DNA from: Taibaiella helva
GTDB taxonomy: Bacteria; Bacteroidota; Bacteroidia; Chitinophagales; Chitinophagaceae
Length of the DNA stretch: 64,000 nucleotides
Reading direction: 5' to 3'
Assembly: GCF_003545695.1 (NCBI RefSeq)
Contig: NZ_QUZZ01000002.1
Location: forward strand, 496,001-560,000
Position numbers and translations under genes: made by a program. Positions 25,832-35,153 of the stretch are shown piece after piece; position 1 is the stretch's first letter, and the number at the start of each line of letters is the position of its first letter. The notes beneath the pieces are model-generated. The model saw only the letters and a list, made by a program, of their open reading frames with translations, had not been told where the DNA came from and made no database searches.

Positions 25832-25887
25832 CTGTGTAACGCAAAGCGCTTCGTGCATTATTGGCGGGCATTCAAAAACGAATAATT

Positions 25888-27315
25888 ATGACAACCTTCA
25901 AACTTTTAACAACGGCAAAAGCAACAGCCGCGTTGATTACGCTATGCTTCGGCCTGGTAAGCGCATTGGCGCAGGCACAAAACCCGGTGAAGATGAAAAA
26001 GAAGATCTTATTCGTAGTAACAAGCCATGACCGGAAAGGCAATACGGGAGAACCCACCGGCTTTTATTTATCGGAAGTATCGCATCCCTGGGAAGTGCTT
26101 GCAGCGGCCGGATACGAGATCGACTTCGTAAGCCCGGAAGGAGGCAAAGCGCCTGTGGACGGCTTCAATCTTGGCGATCCGGTGAACCGGAAATTCTGGA
26201 ATGACAAAGCTTACAGGCATAAGATCGAAAACACGCTCAAGCCTTCACAGGTCAGACCGGAACATTACGTGGCTATTCATTACGCAGGCGGTCATGGCGC
26301 TATGTGGGATTTCCCGGATAATAAGGCGTTGGCAAAGATAGCGGCGGCTGTTTACGAACAGGGCGGTATCGTGAGCGCGGTATGCCACGGCCCGGCCGGT
26401 TTGGTCAATGTCAGGTTGTCGGATGGTCAATATTTAGTGGATGGTAAAAGGATCAATGCCTTTACCAATGAAGAAGAAGCTGCTGTCAAGCTGGATAAAG
26501 TCGTGCCCTTCCTGCTGGAATCGGCTTTAATAGCGCGGGGCGCTCATTTTGAAAAAGCCGGGTTGTGGCAATCCTATGTAGTAAGCGATCAGCGTGTCGT
26601 TACCGGGCAGAATCCACAATCTGCCAAAGCGATTGGCGAAGCCGTGCTGGTCGCCCTGAATAGCCTTCACGCTGTAAGCAGGCTTACCTGTTATCCTGTA
26701 AAACAATCCCATCAGGCGGCATTCCGGAAAGCGATGGGCATCTATGTGCAACAATCCCTGACCGACGAAGACAATATTATGTCGGAAGCTTATTACGAGC
26801 AGGAGGACAGCACCGCGCTTTGGCTGATCGAGCGATGGGCAGATAGGGCGGGCATAGGCAGAGCGGATAAAAGTGCAGCGGCGGCGGCACTGGTTTCGCT
26901 GGCGAAAAAGGCACTGCTAAGGCCGGTAGCCATCACCTATGTAGCAGACCTGGCGCCGCTTTCCAGGCAACAATGGCGCAGGGCATCCCGAAAAGAGGAC
27001 GACCAGCTCACCATTATATTGTTTGTGGATGCACAACCCGGATCGCAGGACGATTTCAAAAGCATCTATCGCAAAGCGCTGCCGGCGTTCCGGTGTGAGC
27101 CCGGGGTGGTAACCTACCAATTGTCGCAGCTGGAGGCAGACAGTACCCGGTTTGTCACTTACGAAAAGTTCAGAAGCAAGGACGCATTCCAATACCATCT
27201 TGACTTTCCGCCTATACTTCCGGTGATCGACTATTTAAATACCCGCATTAAAAAGCTGCCCTTTCAGCAGGGGCTTCATACACTCATCGAGTTTGCGCCG
27301 CTTATCCGGGAGTAG
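25888..27315 (+). CDS. Exported DJ-1/PfpI-family protein fused to two ABM-like domains
   Basis: The start at 25888 (MTTFKLLTTAKATAALI) gives 475 residues with a signal peptide ending near AQAQ. Residues about 30-255 form an Hsp31-type DJ-1/PfpI domain with the nucleophile in SAVCHGPAGL and the upstream YAGGHGAMWDF. Residues about 260-475 contain two dimeric alpha-beta-barrel (antibiotic biosynthesis monooxygenase) units, seen in SRLTCYPVKQSHQAAFRKAM and LFVDAQPGSQDDFKSIYRKA, with EKFRSKDAFQYHL at the end. The combination suggests quinone or carbonyl detoxification; this is inference. The fusion itself is seen directly, with no stop between the parts. Confidence 0.85.
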   Translation: MTTFKLLTTAKATAALITLCFGLVSALAQAQNPVKMKKKILFVVTSHDRKGNTGEPTGFYLSEVSHPWEVLAAAGYEIDFVSPEGGKAPVDGFNLGDPVNRKFWNDKAYRHKIENTLKPSQVRPEHYVAIHYAGGHGAMWDFPDNKALAKIAAAVYEQGGIVSAVCHGPAGLVNVRLSDGQYLVDGKRINAFTNEEEAAVKLDKVVPFLLESALIARGAHFEKAGLWQSYVVSDQRVVTGQNPQSAKAIGEAVLVALNSLHAVSRLTCYPVKQSHQAAFRKAMGIYVQQSLTDEDNIMSEAYYEQEDSTALWLIERWADRAGIGRADKSAAAAALVSLAKKALLRPVAITYVADLAPLSRQQWRRASRKEDDQLTIILFVDAQPGSQDDFKSIYRKALPAFRCEPGVVTYQLSQLEADSTRFVTYEKFRSKDAFQYHLDFPPILPVIDYLNTRIKKLPFQQGLHTLIEFAPLIRE

Positions 27316-27342
27316 CCTCGCTGCAATACCTATATTTTCTAA

Positions 27343-28164
27343 ATGAAAAAAATGAAACCCATGAACAAACTTACTTTAGCAGGTGCCTTAAGTGTGCTTG
27401 CAGCTTCAATCACAACTGCTCAGACAACTATGAACAATCCCAGCAATACGCATGAGCTGCGCGTAATGAATCAGCTCTCCACACAAGCGGCAGTCGTTAA
27501 TATGCCCGTATCCCAACTGTTAAATGCACCGGGCAACGAAGCCTTGAAAGCTTTCTTCTTTACGCCCGTAGCCAGCAAAGCAGCGCTGAAAGGCAAGCGC
27601 ATTGCTGTGCTTGTTGCAGACGGCTTTGAAGAGATCGAGCTGACCGGACCGGTATGGTATTTCAGGGAACTGGGCGCGCAGGTGGATATTGTTGCGCCTA
27701 AATACAATCCTGCTCCTGAGAGATACGGCCTGATGTACCCCGAAATGTCGAAGACACATGTAATGGCCATTCAATATCTGCAGCCTGTAGGTTGGATAAA
27801 GTTTGACCGCACTGCAGACCAGATTAAAGTCGCCGACTACGACGCGGTATTTATTCCCGGAGGCGCCTGGAACCCGGATAATCTCCGCAATGACAGAGAT
27901 GTGATCCGGTTCATCCGCGATTGCAACAGCGTGGGGAAACTGATAGCCGCTATTTGTCATGGCCCCGTGGTATTGGCTTCTGCCGATATCCTGAAAGGAA
28001 GAAAGCTGACGGGCTACTGGAATATCCAGACAGACCTGAAAAATGCAGGAGGTAATGTAGTGGAAGAATCCGTGGTAACAGATAAGAACCTCATCACCAG
28101 CAGACACCCGATCGACGTAGCCGATTTTTCAAGAGCCGTTGAAAAATGGTTATTAAAGCCATAG
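27343..28164 (+). CDS. Exported DJ-1/PfpI-family (type 1 glutamine amidotransferase-like) protein
   Basis: The 273-residue protein has an N-terminal signal (ALSVLAASITTAQ). An alternative start is at 27361. The DJ-1 domain occupies about residues 80-270: IAVLVADGFEEIELTGP with the conserved Glu, GGAWNPDNLR, and the nucleophile in AAICHGPVVL. Family members are proteases, glyoxalases or deglycases. It directly follows the fused DJ-1 gene (27 bp) and is a paralogue of its N-terminal half. Confidence 0.87.
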   Translation: MKKMKPMNKLTLAGALSVLAASITTAQTTMNNPSNTHELRVMNQLSTQAAVVNMPVSQLLNAPGNEALKAFFFTPVASKAALKGKRIAVLVADGFEEIELTGPVWYFRELGAQVDIVAPKYNPAPERYGLMYPEMSKTHVMAIQYLQPVGWIKFDRTADQIKVADYDAVFIPGGAWNPDNLRNDRDVIRFIRDCNSVGKLIAAICHGPVVLASADILKGRKLTGYWNIQTDLKNAGGNVVEESVVTDKNLITSRHPIDVADFSRAVEKWLLKP

Positions 28165-28321
28165 TGTTATATGGTATTGCAAAATGCGCTTTGGTGGCAA
28201 TGGCCAGTATTGCCATAGCCTCCGCCGGCTGTCGTTTTTATCCCTTTAATTGTCGCATACAGGCTGCATATTACAGCGCAGGGTTGCCGAGATTTGTATT
28301 CTCAATCAAACCTCAGCGAAT

Positions 28322-29257
28322 ATGAAAAAGATAACCAGCCTGTCTCTTGTCTTCAGTCTACTGTTCCTGGCTTCCTGTCAGCCGGCGCAGGAAAAAAGCG
28401 GGGGTACTGTTACAGGAGCGAAGGATACAACCACAGCACACCAGGACATTAAGCCGGCGGAAAGCGGCTATGCAGATGTGAACGGGCTAAAGATGTATTA
28501 TGAAGTGTATGGCAAGGGAAAACCCCTGGTGCTGCTACATGGTTCCTTCATGACCATCCCTTTGAACTGGTCGCATATTATACCGCTCCTGGCAAAGGAC
28601 CGGAAGGTGATTGTGGCCGAAATGCAGGGCCATGGCCGCACAAGAGATATCGGGCGCGATATGAGCTATGAAAGCATGGCCGACGATGTTTCGGGACTGC
28701 TGAAGCATCTTAAGGCAGACAGCGCCGACATCCTGGGATACAGTATGGGCGGTGGCATTGCCTTCCAGCTAGCAGTACGCCATCCGGAGCAGGTACGCAG
28801 GCTGCTGATCTTGTCCGGTGCATATGCACACGATGGATGGTGGCCTGATGTGGAAGCCAGCTTCGCTGCCATCAATGCCGATATGTTCAAGGGTAGCCCC
28901 ATACAGAAGCAATATGATAGCCTGGGCAATGATCCGGCACATTTCCCTGAATTTGTCAAAAAGGTGATGAGCATGGACCTGAAGCCTTATGATTGGTCGG
29001 CAGCGGTAAAAAAGATAAAGGCGCCTATATTCTTCGCGCTTGGCGATGCCGATGGTATCCGCTACGAACATGCCCTGGAGCTGTTCCGGGCCAAAGGCGG
29101 CGGAAAGATGGGCGATCTGCACGGGTTGCCGCAATCGCGCCTGGCCATTCTGCCGGGAACGACCCATATCGGTATGATGTATCGTACGGATTTGCTGATC
29201 CCCATGATCAACGATTTCCTGGATTCCGATCTGAATGCGCCGCCGCCTACTTTTTAA
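28322..29257 (+). CDS. Lipoprotein alpha/beta hydrolase
   Basis: The start at 28322 gives 311 residues with lipobox LASC. Hydrolase motifs are VLLHGSFMTIPLNW, nucleophile elbow GYSMGGG, acid in ALGDADGIRYE and His in PGTTHIGMM. It ends the Crp-led cluster and has a strong terminator. The upstream frame from 28250 is not needed because the signal peptide begins at the chosen ATG. Confidence 0.88.
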   Translation: MKKITSLSLVFSLLFLASCQPAQEKSGGTVTGAKDTTTAHQDIKPAESGYADVNGLKMYYEVYGKGKPLVLLHGSFMTIPLNWSHIIPLLAKDRKVIVAEMQGHGRTRDIGRDMSYESMADDVSGLLKHLKADSADILGYSMGGGIAFQLAVRHPEQVRRLLILSGAYAHDGWWPDVEASFAAINADMFKGSPIQKQYDSLGNDPAHFPEFVKKVMSMDLKPYDWSAAVKKIKAPIFFALGDADGIRYEHALELFRAKGGGKMGDLHGLPQSRLAILPGTTHIGMMYRTDLLIPMINDFLDSDLNAPPPTF

Positions 29258-29275
29258 TAAAAGAAGCAAACAATA

Positions 29276-29306
29276 AAGGATGCCCGCAGGTACTGCGGGC
29301 ATCCTT
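29276..29306 (+). terminator. Hairpin terminator at the end of the redox/hydrolase cluster
   Basis: A perfect 14-bp stem (AAGGATGCCCGCAG / CTGCGGGCATCCTT) with loop GTA is followed by ATTTA. It lies 18 bp after the stop. Confidence 0.8.
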
Positions 29307-29475
29307 ATTTACAGGACAATGGTGCGATTACCCAACCGACCGGCTTTCACCCTTTAGGGTTATTGCCACCCTTGCAGCTTTGTCTGAATTTTGTGTAATT
29401 GATAACAGTGAAAAGGCGGTGATGCTGGCTTCGTTTTCGGGATGTTCTGCATCACAGCCCATAAAACATAAGGCT

Positions 29476-32400
29476 ATGCTACAAAAATTAATCGGACTCT
29501 TCCTGCTCTGTTGCTCCGGTTGGACGCTCCGGGCCCAGACCAGCCCTGTCGACAGCCTGGCAAAGCGCTACCGGGACTGGCTTACCGGCGAAGGGGTTAA
29601 TTATAGCAATGCTTCCGTCAACGACAGGTATATCCGCTTTCGTAATGCGGGGAATGGCGCCCGCAACCTTTCAGGATACGATTTCGCCAATCCCGGACCT
29701 GCATGGGATTTTACCAGCAGCACTGACCAAAGCGCTTATGCAACCCTCGTGGAGCAAAAGCTGGTACGGCTTGTATTTCTATACCAGATCAAAGGCCCTG
29801 CCACCAATCCCAATCCGGATTATCACAGCCTTCCGCTCCGGGATACCATATTGATGCTTTTTAACTACATGAAAGCAAAAGGCATTAGTGATACCACCGA
29901 TTTTGCCTACCGGGTATTGCCGGCTACTGAAGAAGTAATTACCAGTCACTATGGTGTGGCTTTACGTTCGTCGGCTTATGCAACATCTGTCTTCCTAATG
30001 AAAGAGGATCTGTCGGCAGCAGGCGAGTTTGGTCACCATCTGGCGGCGCTGCAGGCGTTGACCTATTTTATCAGTCCTGAGTTTCCTTATTTCCACTTTA
30101 CCTACCCGGGATACAATACCGATGTGATCCGGTCGTCGATCCAGCAGCGTCTTTGCTATGTACTGGCGCAGGATGATACCAGCAGCACACGTATTACCAA
30201 TATGGCATTCCTGAAGGATTTTATCAATAACGCCTTGCTCACCGGTCACGGCTGGAGCGATTGTATCAAGCCCGATGGCCTTACTTATCACCACAGAGGG
30301 GTATATGCCAATACCTATGGTGTAGATGCGTTACAGCAGGCCAGCATCCTGATCCGTATGCTGAAAGGAAGCAGCTATCCCTTGAGTTCGGCCGCAGAGC
30401 AAAATGTAAAGAATGCGGTGATGAATTATCGCCGGTTTTGTATTGATTTTACCATGCCCAGAGGCCTTGCAGGACGCTTCCCGGAAAATACCGCTGTCCT
30501 GGATGCGCTGCGTCCGGCTTTGGCCTATCTCTATATTGCCGATCCTGCTGCCCATGCCGATGCGGGACAGGAATTCGTCAGGCTCTGGAATATTTCGCCG
30601 GCAGCCAATACAACGCTGCAGCGGGCGAATACGGTAAGCATTAACGTGATCAATACCATGGGTGGTATACAGGATATGGCCAACACCCTGAATGCCGGCC
30701 TGGCGCCGTCCGTAAAAATTTCCACCGGCCAATTCGGCTTTCCCTATGCCGGACTCAGCTTGCATAAATACAATGGCTGGCAGGTCAGCATGAAAGGCAC
30801 CAGCAACGTCAACTGGCATTATGAGAATTCAGCAACGGAAAATCTTTTCGGGCAATACACTTCCGCCGGCGCCCTGGAAATACTGGCTAAAGGCAATCCC
30901 GTAACACCCGACAGCAATGGCCTTTCCTTTAACGGCTGGGACTGGGCGCATATCCCCGGCACTACCGTGGCCAGCCTGCCTTTTAATGTTATGGCCAATA
31001 GCATTATGCGGCAATTCAACGGTAAGGGCTTCCTGGCACATGCTGCGCTGGGCAACAACGGGGTTTTTGCTATGGATTATAAAGACATCAATTCTGCCAC
31101 AGGGATGACGGCGCGAAAGACCGCTTTCTTTTTCGGCGATAAGATCCTCTGCCTCGGTTCCGATATCAGAGATGCCGGTGGAACTTACCCGATACACACC
31201 ACCTTGTTTCAGACCGCCTTCGGCACCGGTAATACCGGCCTGGTCAATGGTGCAGTGGCAAGCGGCAACAACTATACCTTATCGCAGACCGGCGGTCCCT
31301 TCTGGGCTACAGATGCTGTTGGCAACGGCTTTGTGGTACCGGCAAGTGCTTACAATACCCATAGCATTATCGTGCAGAGAAGCAGCCAGACCTCACCCAA
31401 CCAGGCGAATACCGCCAGTACTACGGGTGATTTTGCCAAAGCCTACATCGATCATGGCGCAGCGCCCGCATCGGGTAGCTACCAATATGCCGTGTTGGTG
31501 CAGGGTGGAGCGACTACGCAAAATTTTGCCGCTGATTTTGACAGCTATTTCCAGGTGCTGAAGCAGGATAGCCAGGCGCATATGGTGCTGTATGTACCCG
31601 ATTCTACCTATAGCTATGTGGTATGGGATACCAACGCTACGCTGCCGGCGGGAAGCCTGCTGCTGAAGGCGAATAAGCCCTCGGTAACCCTGTTGCAGCA
31701 GGTTGCCGGAAGTAATGAGCTGCAGGTGAGCCTCACTAATCCCGATATGGGTCTGCTGGCGCCCGGGGAAGCCTATACCTATAGCCAGATCAGCAGCACT
31801 CCATTGAGGCTGTATCGTGTGCCGGAAACCCGGGTGGTAACGATAAGCCTGGCCGGAGCCTGGCAGCTGCAAACGCCGCTCAGCAATGTGAGCCTCACAG
31901 CCAATGGCAGCAATACCGATGTAGCTTTCAGTACTATCAATGGGTTCACGATAGAAGCGGTGCTGGTAAGAACAGTACCGCTTCCTCTCGGTTTCACCGC
32001 CTTTTCGGTAGCAGACCGGAACTGCAGCCATCAGCTGAGCTGGCACTATGCCGGTCCTGTTCCTGAACAGTATGCTGTTGAGCGCAGTGCCGATAGCCGT
32101 AGCTGGCAGCGGCTGGCCTTGCTGCCCTCATCAGCGACAGGCTACACGGACAATGATGATGATCGCTGCTGGTACCGGCTGGCAGCCATCGGTCGCGAGG
32201 GCAGGACCGCTTACAGTTCCATTGTACCGGCTGGTCCGGGAAACTGCGCGGCAAAAATAATATTATACCCCAACCCGACAACCGGAAGGGTAGTGCTTTA
32301 CAATAAAGGTAGCCGTCCCCCGGCCGGAGTGATAATATCGGATCTCCGTGGGCAAAACCTGGAGGGGCAGGTTGCCGTACGCTATGCGCCCGGCGAGATC

Positions 32401-32481
32401 CATATCGACCTTTCTTCATTGGCTCCCGGCATGTATTTCGTCCGTTCGGGAACTCAGGTCTATAAAGTGGCCAAACGATAG
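29476..32481 (+). CDS. Polysaccharide lyase family 8-like enzyme with T9SS sorting domain
   Basis: The ATG at 29476 starts a signal peptide (MLQKLIGLFLLCCSGWTLRAQ), giving 1001 residues. Residues about 25-370 form the alpha/alpha toroid and the rest the beta-sandwich domains of PL8 (chondroitin AC/ABC, hyaluronate and xanthan lyases). His272 and Tyr281 (DGLTYHHRGVYANTYG) have the same nine-residue spacing as the catalytic His/Tyr pair of chondroitin AC lyase, as I recall it. LAGRFPENT and SATENLFGQY match other active-site regions. The C-terminal end (ILYPNPTTGRVVLYN to VYKVAKR) is a type A T9SS sorting domain, so the enzyme is secreted or surface-attached. No SusC/SusD genes are adjacent. 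Confidence 0.88.
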   Translation: MLQKLIGLFLLCCSGWTLRAQTSPVDSLAKRYRDWLTGEGVNYSNASVNDRYIRFRNAGNGARNLSGYDFANPGPAWDFTSSTDQSAYATLVEQKLVRLVFLYQIKGPATNPNPDYHSLPLRDTILMLFNYMKAKGISDTTDFAYRVLPATEEVITSHYGVALRSSAYATSVFLMKEDLSAAGEFGHHLAALQALTYFISPEFPYFHFTYPGYNTDVIRSSIQQRLCYVLAQDDTSSTRITNMAFLKDFINNALLTGHGWSDCIKPDGLTYHHRGVYANTYGVDALQQASILIRMLKGSSYPLSSAAEQNVKNAVMNYRRFCIDFTMPRGLAGRFPENTAVLDALRPALAYLYIADPAAHADAGQEFVRLWNISPAANTTLQRANTVSINVINTMGGIQDMANTLNAGLAPSVKISTGQFGFPYAGLSLHKYNGWQVSMKGTSNVNWHYENSATENLFGQYTSAGALEILAKGNPVTPDSNGLSFNGWDWAHIPGTTVASLPFNVMANSIMRQFNGKGFLAHAALGNNGVFAMDYKDINSATGMTARKTAFFFGDKILCLGSDIRDAGGTYPIHTTLFQTAFGTGNTGLVNGAVASGNNYTLSQTGGPFWATDAVGNGFVVPASAYNTHSIIVQRSSQTSPNQANTASTTGDFAKAYIDHGAAPASGSYQYAVLVQGGATTQNFAADFDSYFQVLKQDSQAHMVLYVPDSTYSYVVWDTNATLPAGSLLLKANKPSVTLLQQVAGSNELQVSLTNPDMGLLAPGEAYTYSQISSTPLRLYRVPETRVVTISLAGAWQLQTPLSNVSLTANGSNTDVAFSTINGFTIEAVLVRTVPLPLGFTAFSVADRNCSHQLSWHYAGPVPEQYAVERSADSRSWQRLALLPSSATGYTDNDDDRCWYRLAAIGREGRTAYSSIVPAGPGNCAAKIILYPNPTTGRVVLYNKGSRPPAGVIISDLRGQNLEGQVAVRYAPGEIHIDLSSLAPGMYFVRSGTQVYKVAKR

Positions 32482-33231
32482 CAGAATACCGCCTGCTCCC
32501 GGTAATCGCAGGATACTTTTCCAGCTGCCGGGCAGAAATGCACGGGCTTTGCTCTTTTGGCTGCTAAGCAGCCGGAATGATAAAGATTAACCGCTGACAC
32601 AACTGTTCAAAGTACAGCCAAGGCCCTGGCACACGCTGGCGCCTGCTGTGTATTGGTGCAATCGTCTGTAGCCTGCACGGTACAGCCGGGGCAGGCGCTT
32701 TTTACCCCTGTCTGGCACAAATCGGGAAACGGGCCACTGATAACATTACCTTCCTGGGCAGCAGTCAGGATGGTGACCCGTCCTTTGTGCAGGACCAATT
32801 CCGGTCCAGGTTCAATGTTTTTTCTTCATAAAAAAGGAGTTTGATTGATGAAGCACGAAGCTAAACCGCAGGAGCCGGGGCCGCGTTCTTCAATTGTATT
32901 TCCGGGCAGGAGCATCGTATCGTTGGACCGGGCAGCATAATGTCCGGCAGCCGGATATTGGGGCAGCAGCACAGCTGCAGCATTGCGGAACTGTTCTATT
33001 TGCCTGCATGTTGATATAGGAGCAAGTGGGCTCCGCCACATGAATGATACAATGATTCAATTGTAATTATTTAATTTTCAATAGTGTATTTGTCCTTTTT
33101 TTTGTCTTCCCCGTTGTCTTGCGCTTTGTCTATACCTGTCCCTGCCGATCTATGTCTTGGATGAATAATTTCACGAAACCCCGGTTTCCCTAATGTGTAG
33201 CCGGCAATCCTTAACCAATAATCCATCGCGC
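32482..33231. other. 750-bp intergenic region, no gene seen
   Basis: Only short overlapping frames occur here and none shows a domain. The last 170 bp are AT-rich (about 33060-33120) and probably hold the promoter of the next gene, but no clean TAnnTTTG box is found. Confidence 0.5.
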
Positions 33232-35148
33232 ATGACACGGTCCTTACTTCTCATTTGGGCATTATTTGCGGCAGGAATTTCCCTGTACGCGCAGAACAGC
33301 TGTAACGGTGTATGGGGACAGTACCTGGTCAACCAAACCTTCGGGCAGGGCAACGGTACCGATCCCTGGTACGCGCCACTTGCCACCTATGCACCCGGGG
33401 CTTCTACCTCTACTACCTTCGTAGGCGTTGCCGGTCCTCCGGGCGGAGTATTGGTGGACAACTTTTCCGGCCTGGTCCAGGTACCTACGGTAAGCGGGCA
33501 GGGTTGGGTAACGACAACCGATCATACCGGCAATCCTAACGGGCTGATGTTCCTTATCAATGCGCCCTCTACCGCCGCAACCGTATTTTTTGAGTATACG
33601 ATGAATGATCTTTGTCCCAATACGACCCTGAAGCTTTCCGTATGGATCCTGAATGTCAACCCGCCTTCGCTGACCTCCAATCCTATTTATCAATATCCCA
33701 ATATGACGCTCCGGGCCGTGGATGTGGTTTCCAATGCTGTGTTGGGCAGCTCCGAGTCGGGCGATGTGGCTGCCGATGAAGCCTGGCACCAGTATTCGGT
33801 TGTCTTCAATAACGGCGCCAGCACGTCCATCAAGCTGCAGCTGGTCAATAATTCTGTGGGTTCCGGCTATGGCAACGATCTGGCCATCGACGATATTACG
33901 GTGCAGCCCTGTGTCCCCGAGTCGCACATCCTGCCCAAGCTCAACAGCACCGTCTGTCAGAATACGATCATTAATTTCGATGCCAATGTGATCAACAGCC
34001 CTTATAATCCGGCAGAATACCAGTGGCAGTATAGCGCCGACAATGGGCTTACCTGGCTCAACCAGGGGCCGGCAAGCGCCGCGACCAGCTATACTTTCAA
34101 TACTGCGGGACTGACACCGGGCACCTATATGGTGCGCTTTATGACCGGCCCGCAGGGCCTCACCGGCAATTACAACTGTGTCGCAGTAAGCGATACCAGC
34201 GTAATTGAAGTGGCGGAATTCCCCCATACGACGGTGAACGCGTCGGTATGCCTGGGAAACACTTATAACTTCTACGGCCGCTACCTGGGGCTGGCCGGTA
34301 CTTACGATACCTTGATCAAGAGCGGGCCGGCCGATCTCTGCGGCACGCTGTACACTTTGAACCTGGCGGTTAAGCCACGCCCCGATGTTGCTATTGCCGG
34401 ACCGGAGAAGCAGGATCTGTGTGCGGGCGACACCCTGAGCCTGGCGGTCGGTCGTCCCGATGCCGGAGCTACTTACCAATGGATGCTGGAGCGGACGGCG
34501 ATCACCGGCGAAACCGGCAGTGTGTATAAAACCGCTACGGGCGGAAGTTATCGTGTTGCCGGCCTGCTGGACGGCTGTGCCGATACTTCCCTGCGGGTGC
34601 TGGTCAGTGAAAGGGCGCTGCCGGAAGCCGCGATCCTTTACGACCCGGTTTCGCGCTGCACCTACGATACCCTGGAATTCAGCGCCGTACCGCAGGTCGG
34701 GGGCTCCTATTATAACTGGGCGCCGGAAAAGGCTTTCCGCATGTTGGGTGGGGCAGAAGGCCTGAGCGTGCACGGCTCCTTTAAAGAAGAGCAGATGGTA
34801 TACCTTACCGTGTACAGCCCTTACGGCTGTCATGCCACCGACTCGGTAAAAGCCCTGGTGCATGCCTGTTGCCAGGCCCTGGTACCGACGGCATTCAGCC
34901 CCAATAACGATGGGCTGAACGACTACTTCCGTCCCGCGCTGAAACCCGGGCAGGAGCTGGTGACCCTGAAGGTATTTGACCGCTACGGGAAATTGGTGTA
35001 CGACAATGGCAATATACAAAAGGGCTGGAATGGATGCTATAAGAACGGAGCGGCTGCCAATGCCGGCACCTACATGTATATCATGAGCTATACCTGCGAT
35101 GATAAGAAAGTATATGAGCTGAAAGGTGATCTTACCCTGCTGCGATAA
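33232..35148 (+). CDS. Secreted protein with gliding-motility-type C-terminal (T9SS type B) domain
   Basis: The ATG at 33232 starts a signal peptide (MTRSLLLIWALFAAGISLYAQ), giving 638 residues. The N-terminal half (about 22-240) resembles a jelly-roll/carbohydrate-binding module, with VFFEYTMNDLCPN and DLAIDDITVQPC. Ig-like repeats follow. The last 90 residues, from ALVPTAFSPNNDGLNDYF to KVYELKGDLTLLR, are the CHU_C/type B sorting domain. It is likely surface-anchored or secreted. Its function beyond adhesion or gliding is unknown. It ends 5 bp before the convergent regulator gene. Confidence 0.9.
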   Translation: MTRSLLLIWALFAAGISLYAQNSCNGVWGQYLVNQTFGQGNGTDPWYAPLATYAPGASTSTTFVGVAGPPGGVLVDNFSGLVQVPTVSGQGWVTTTDHTGNPNGLMFLINAPSTAATVFFEYTMNDLCPNTTLKLSVWILNVNPPSLTSNPIYQYPNMTLRAVDVVSNAVLGSSESGDVAADEAWHQYSVVFNNGASTSIKLQLVNNSVGSGYGNDLAIDDITVQPCVPESHILPKLNSTVCQNTIINFDANVINSPYNPAEYQWQYSADNGLTWLNQGPASAATSYTFNTAGLTPGTYMVRFMTGPQGLTGNYNCVAVSDTSVIEVAEFPHTTVNASVCLGNTYNFYGRYLGLAGTYDTLIKSGPADLCGTLYTLNLAVKPRPDVAIAGPEKQDLCAGDTLSLAVGRPDAGATYQWMLERTAITGETGSVYKTATGGSYRVAGLLDGCADTSLRVLVSERALPEAAILYDPVSRCTYDTLEFSAVPQVGGSYYNWAPEKAFRMLGGAEGLSVHGSFKEEQMVYLTVYSPYGCHATDSVKALVHACCQALVPTAFSPNNDGLNDYFRPALKPGQELVTLKVFDRYGKLVYDNGNIQKGWNGCYKNGAAANAGTYMYIMSYTCDDKKVYELKGDLTLLR

Positions 35149-35153
35149 ACAGC

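Noticed and set aside
33262-35019. Minus-strand open frame of 585 residues
   Set aside because: Antisense of the T9SS protein gene. Its Arg/Gly/His-rich sequence lacks any motif.
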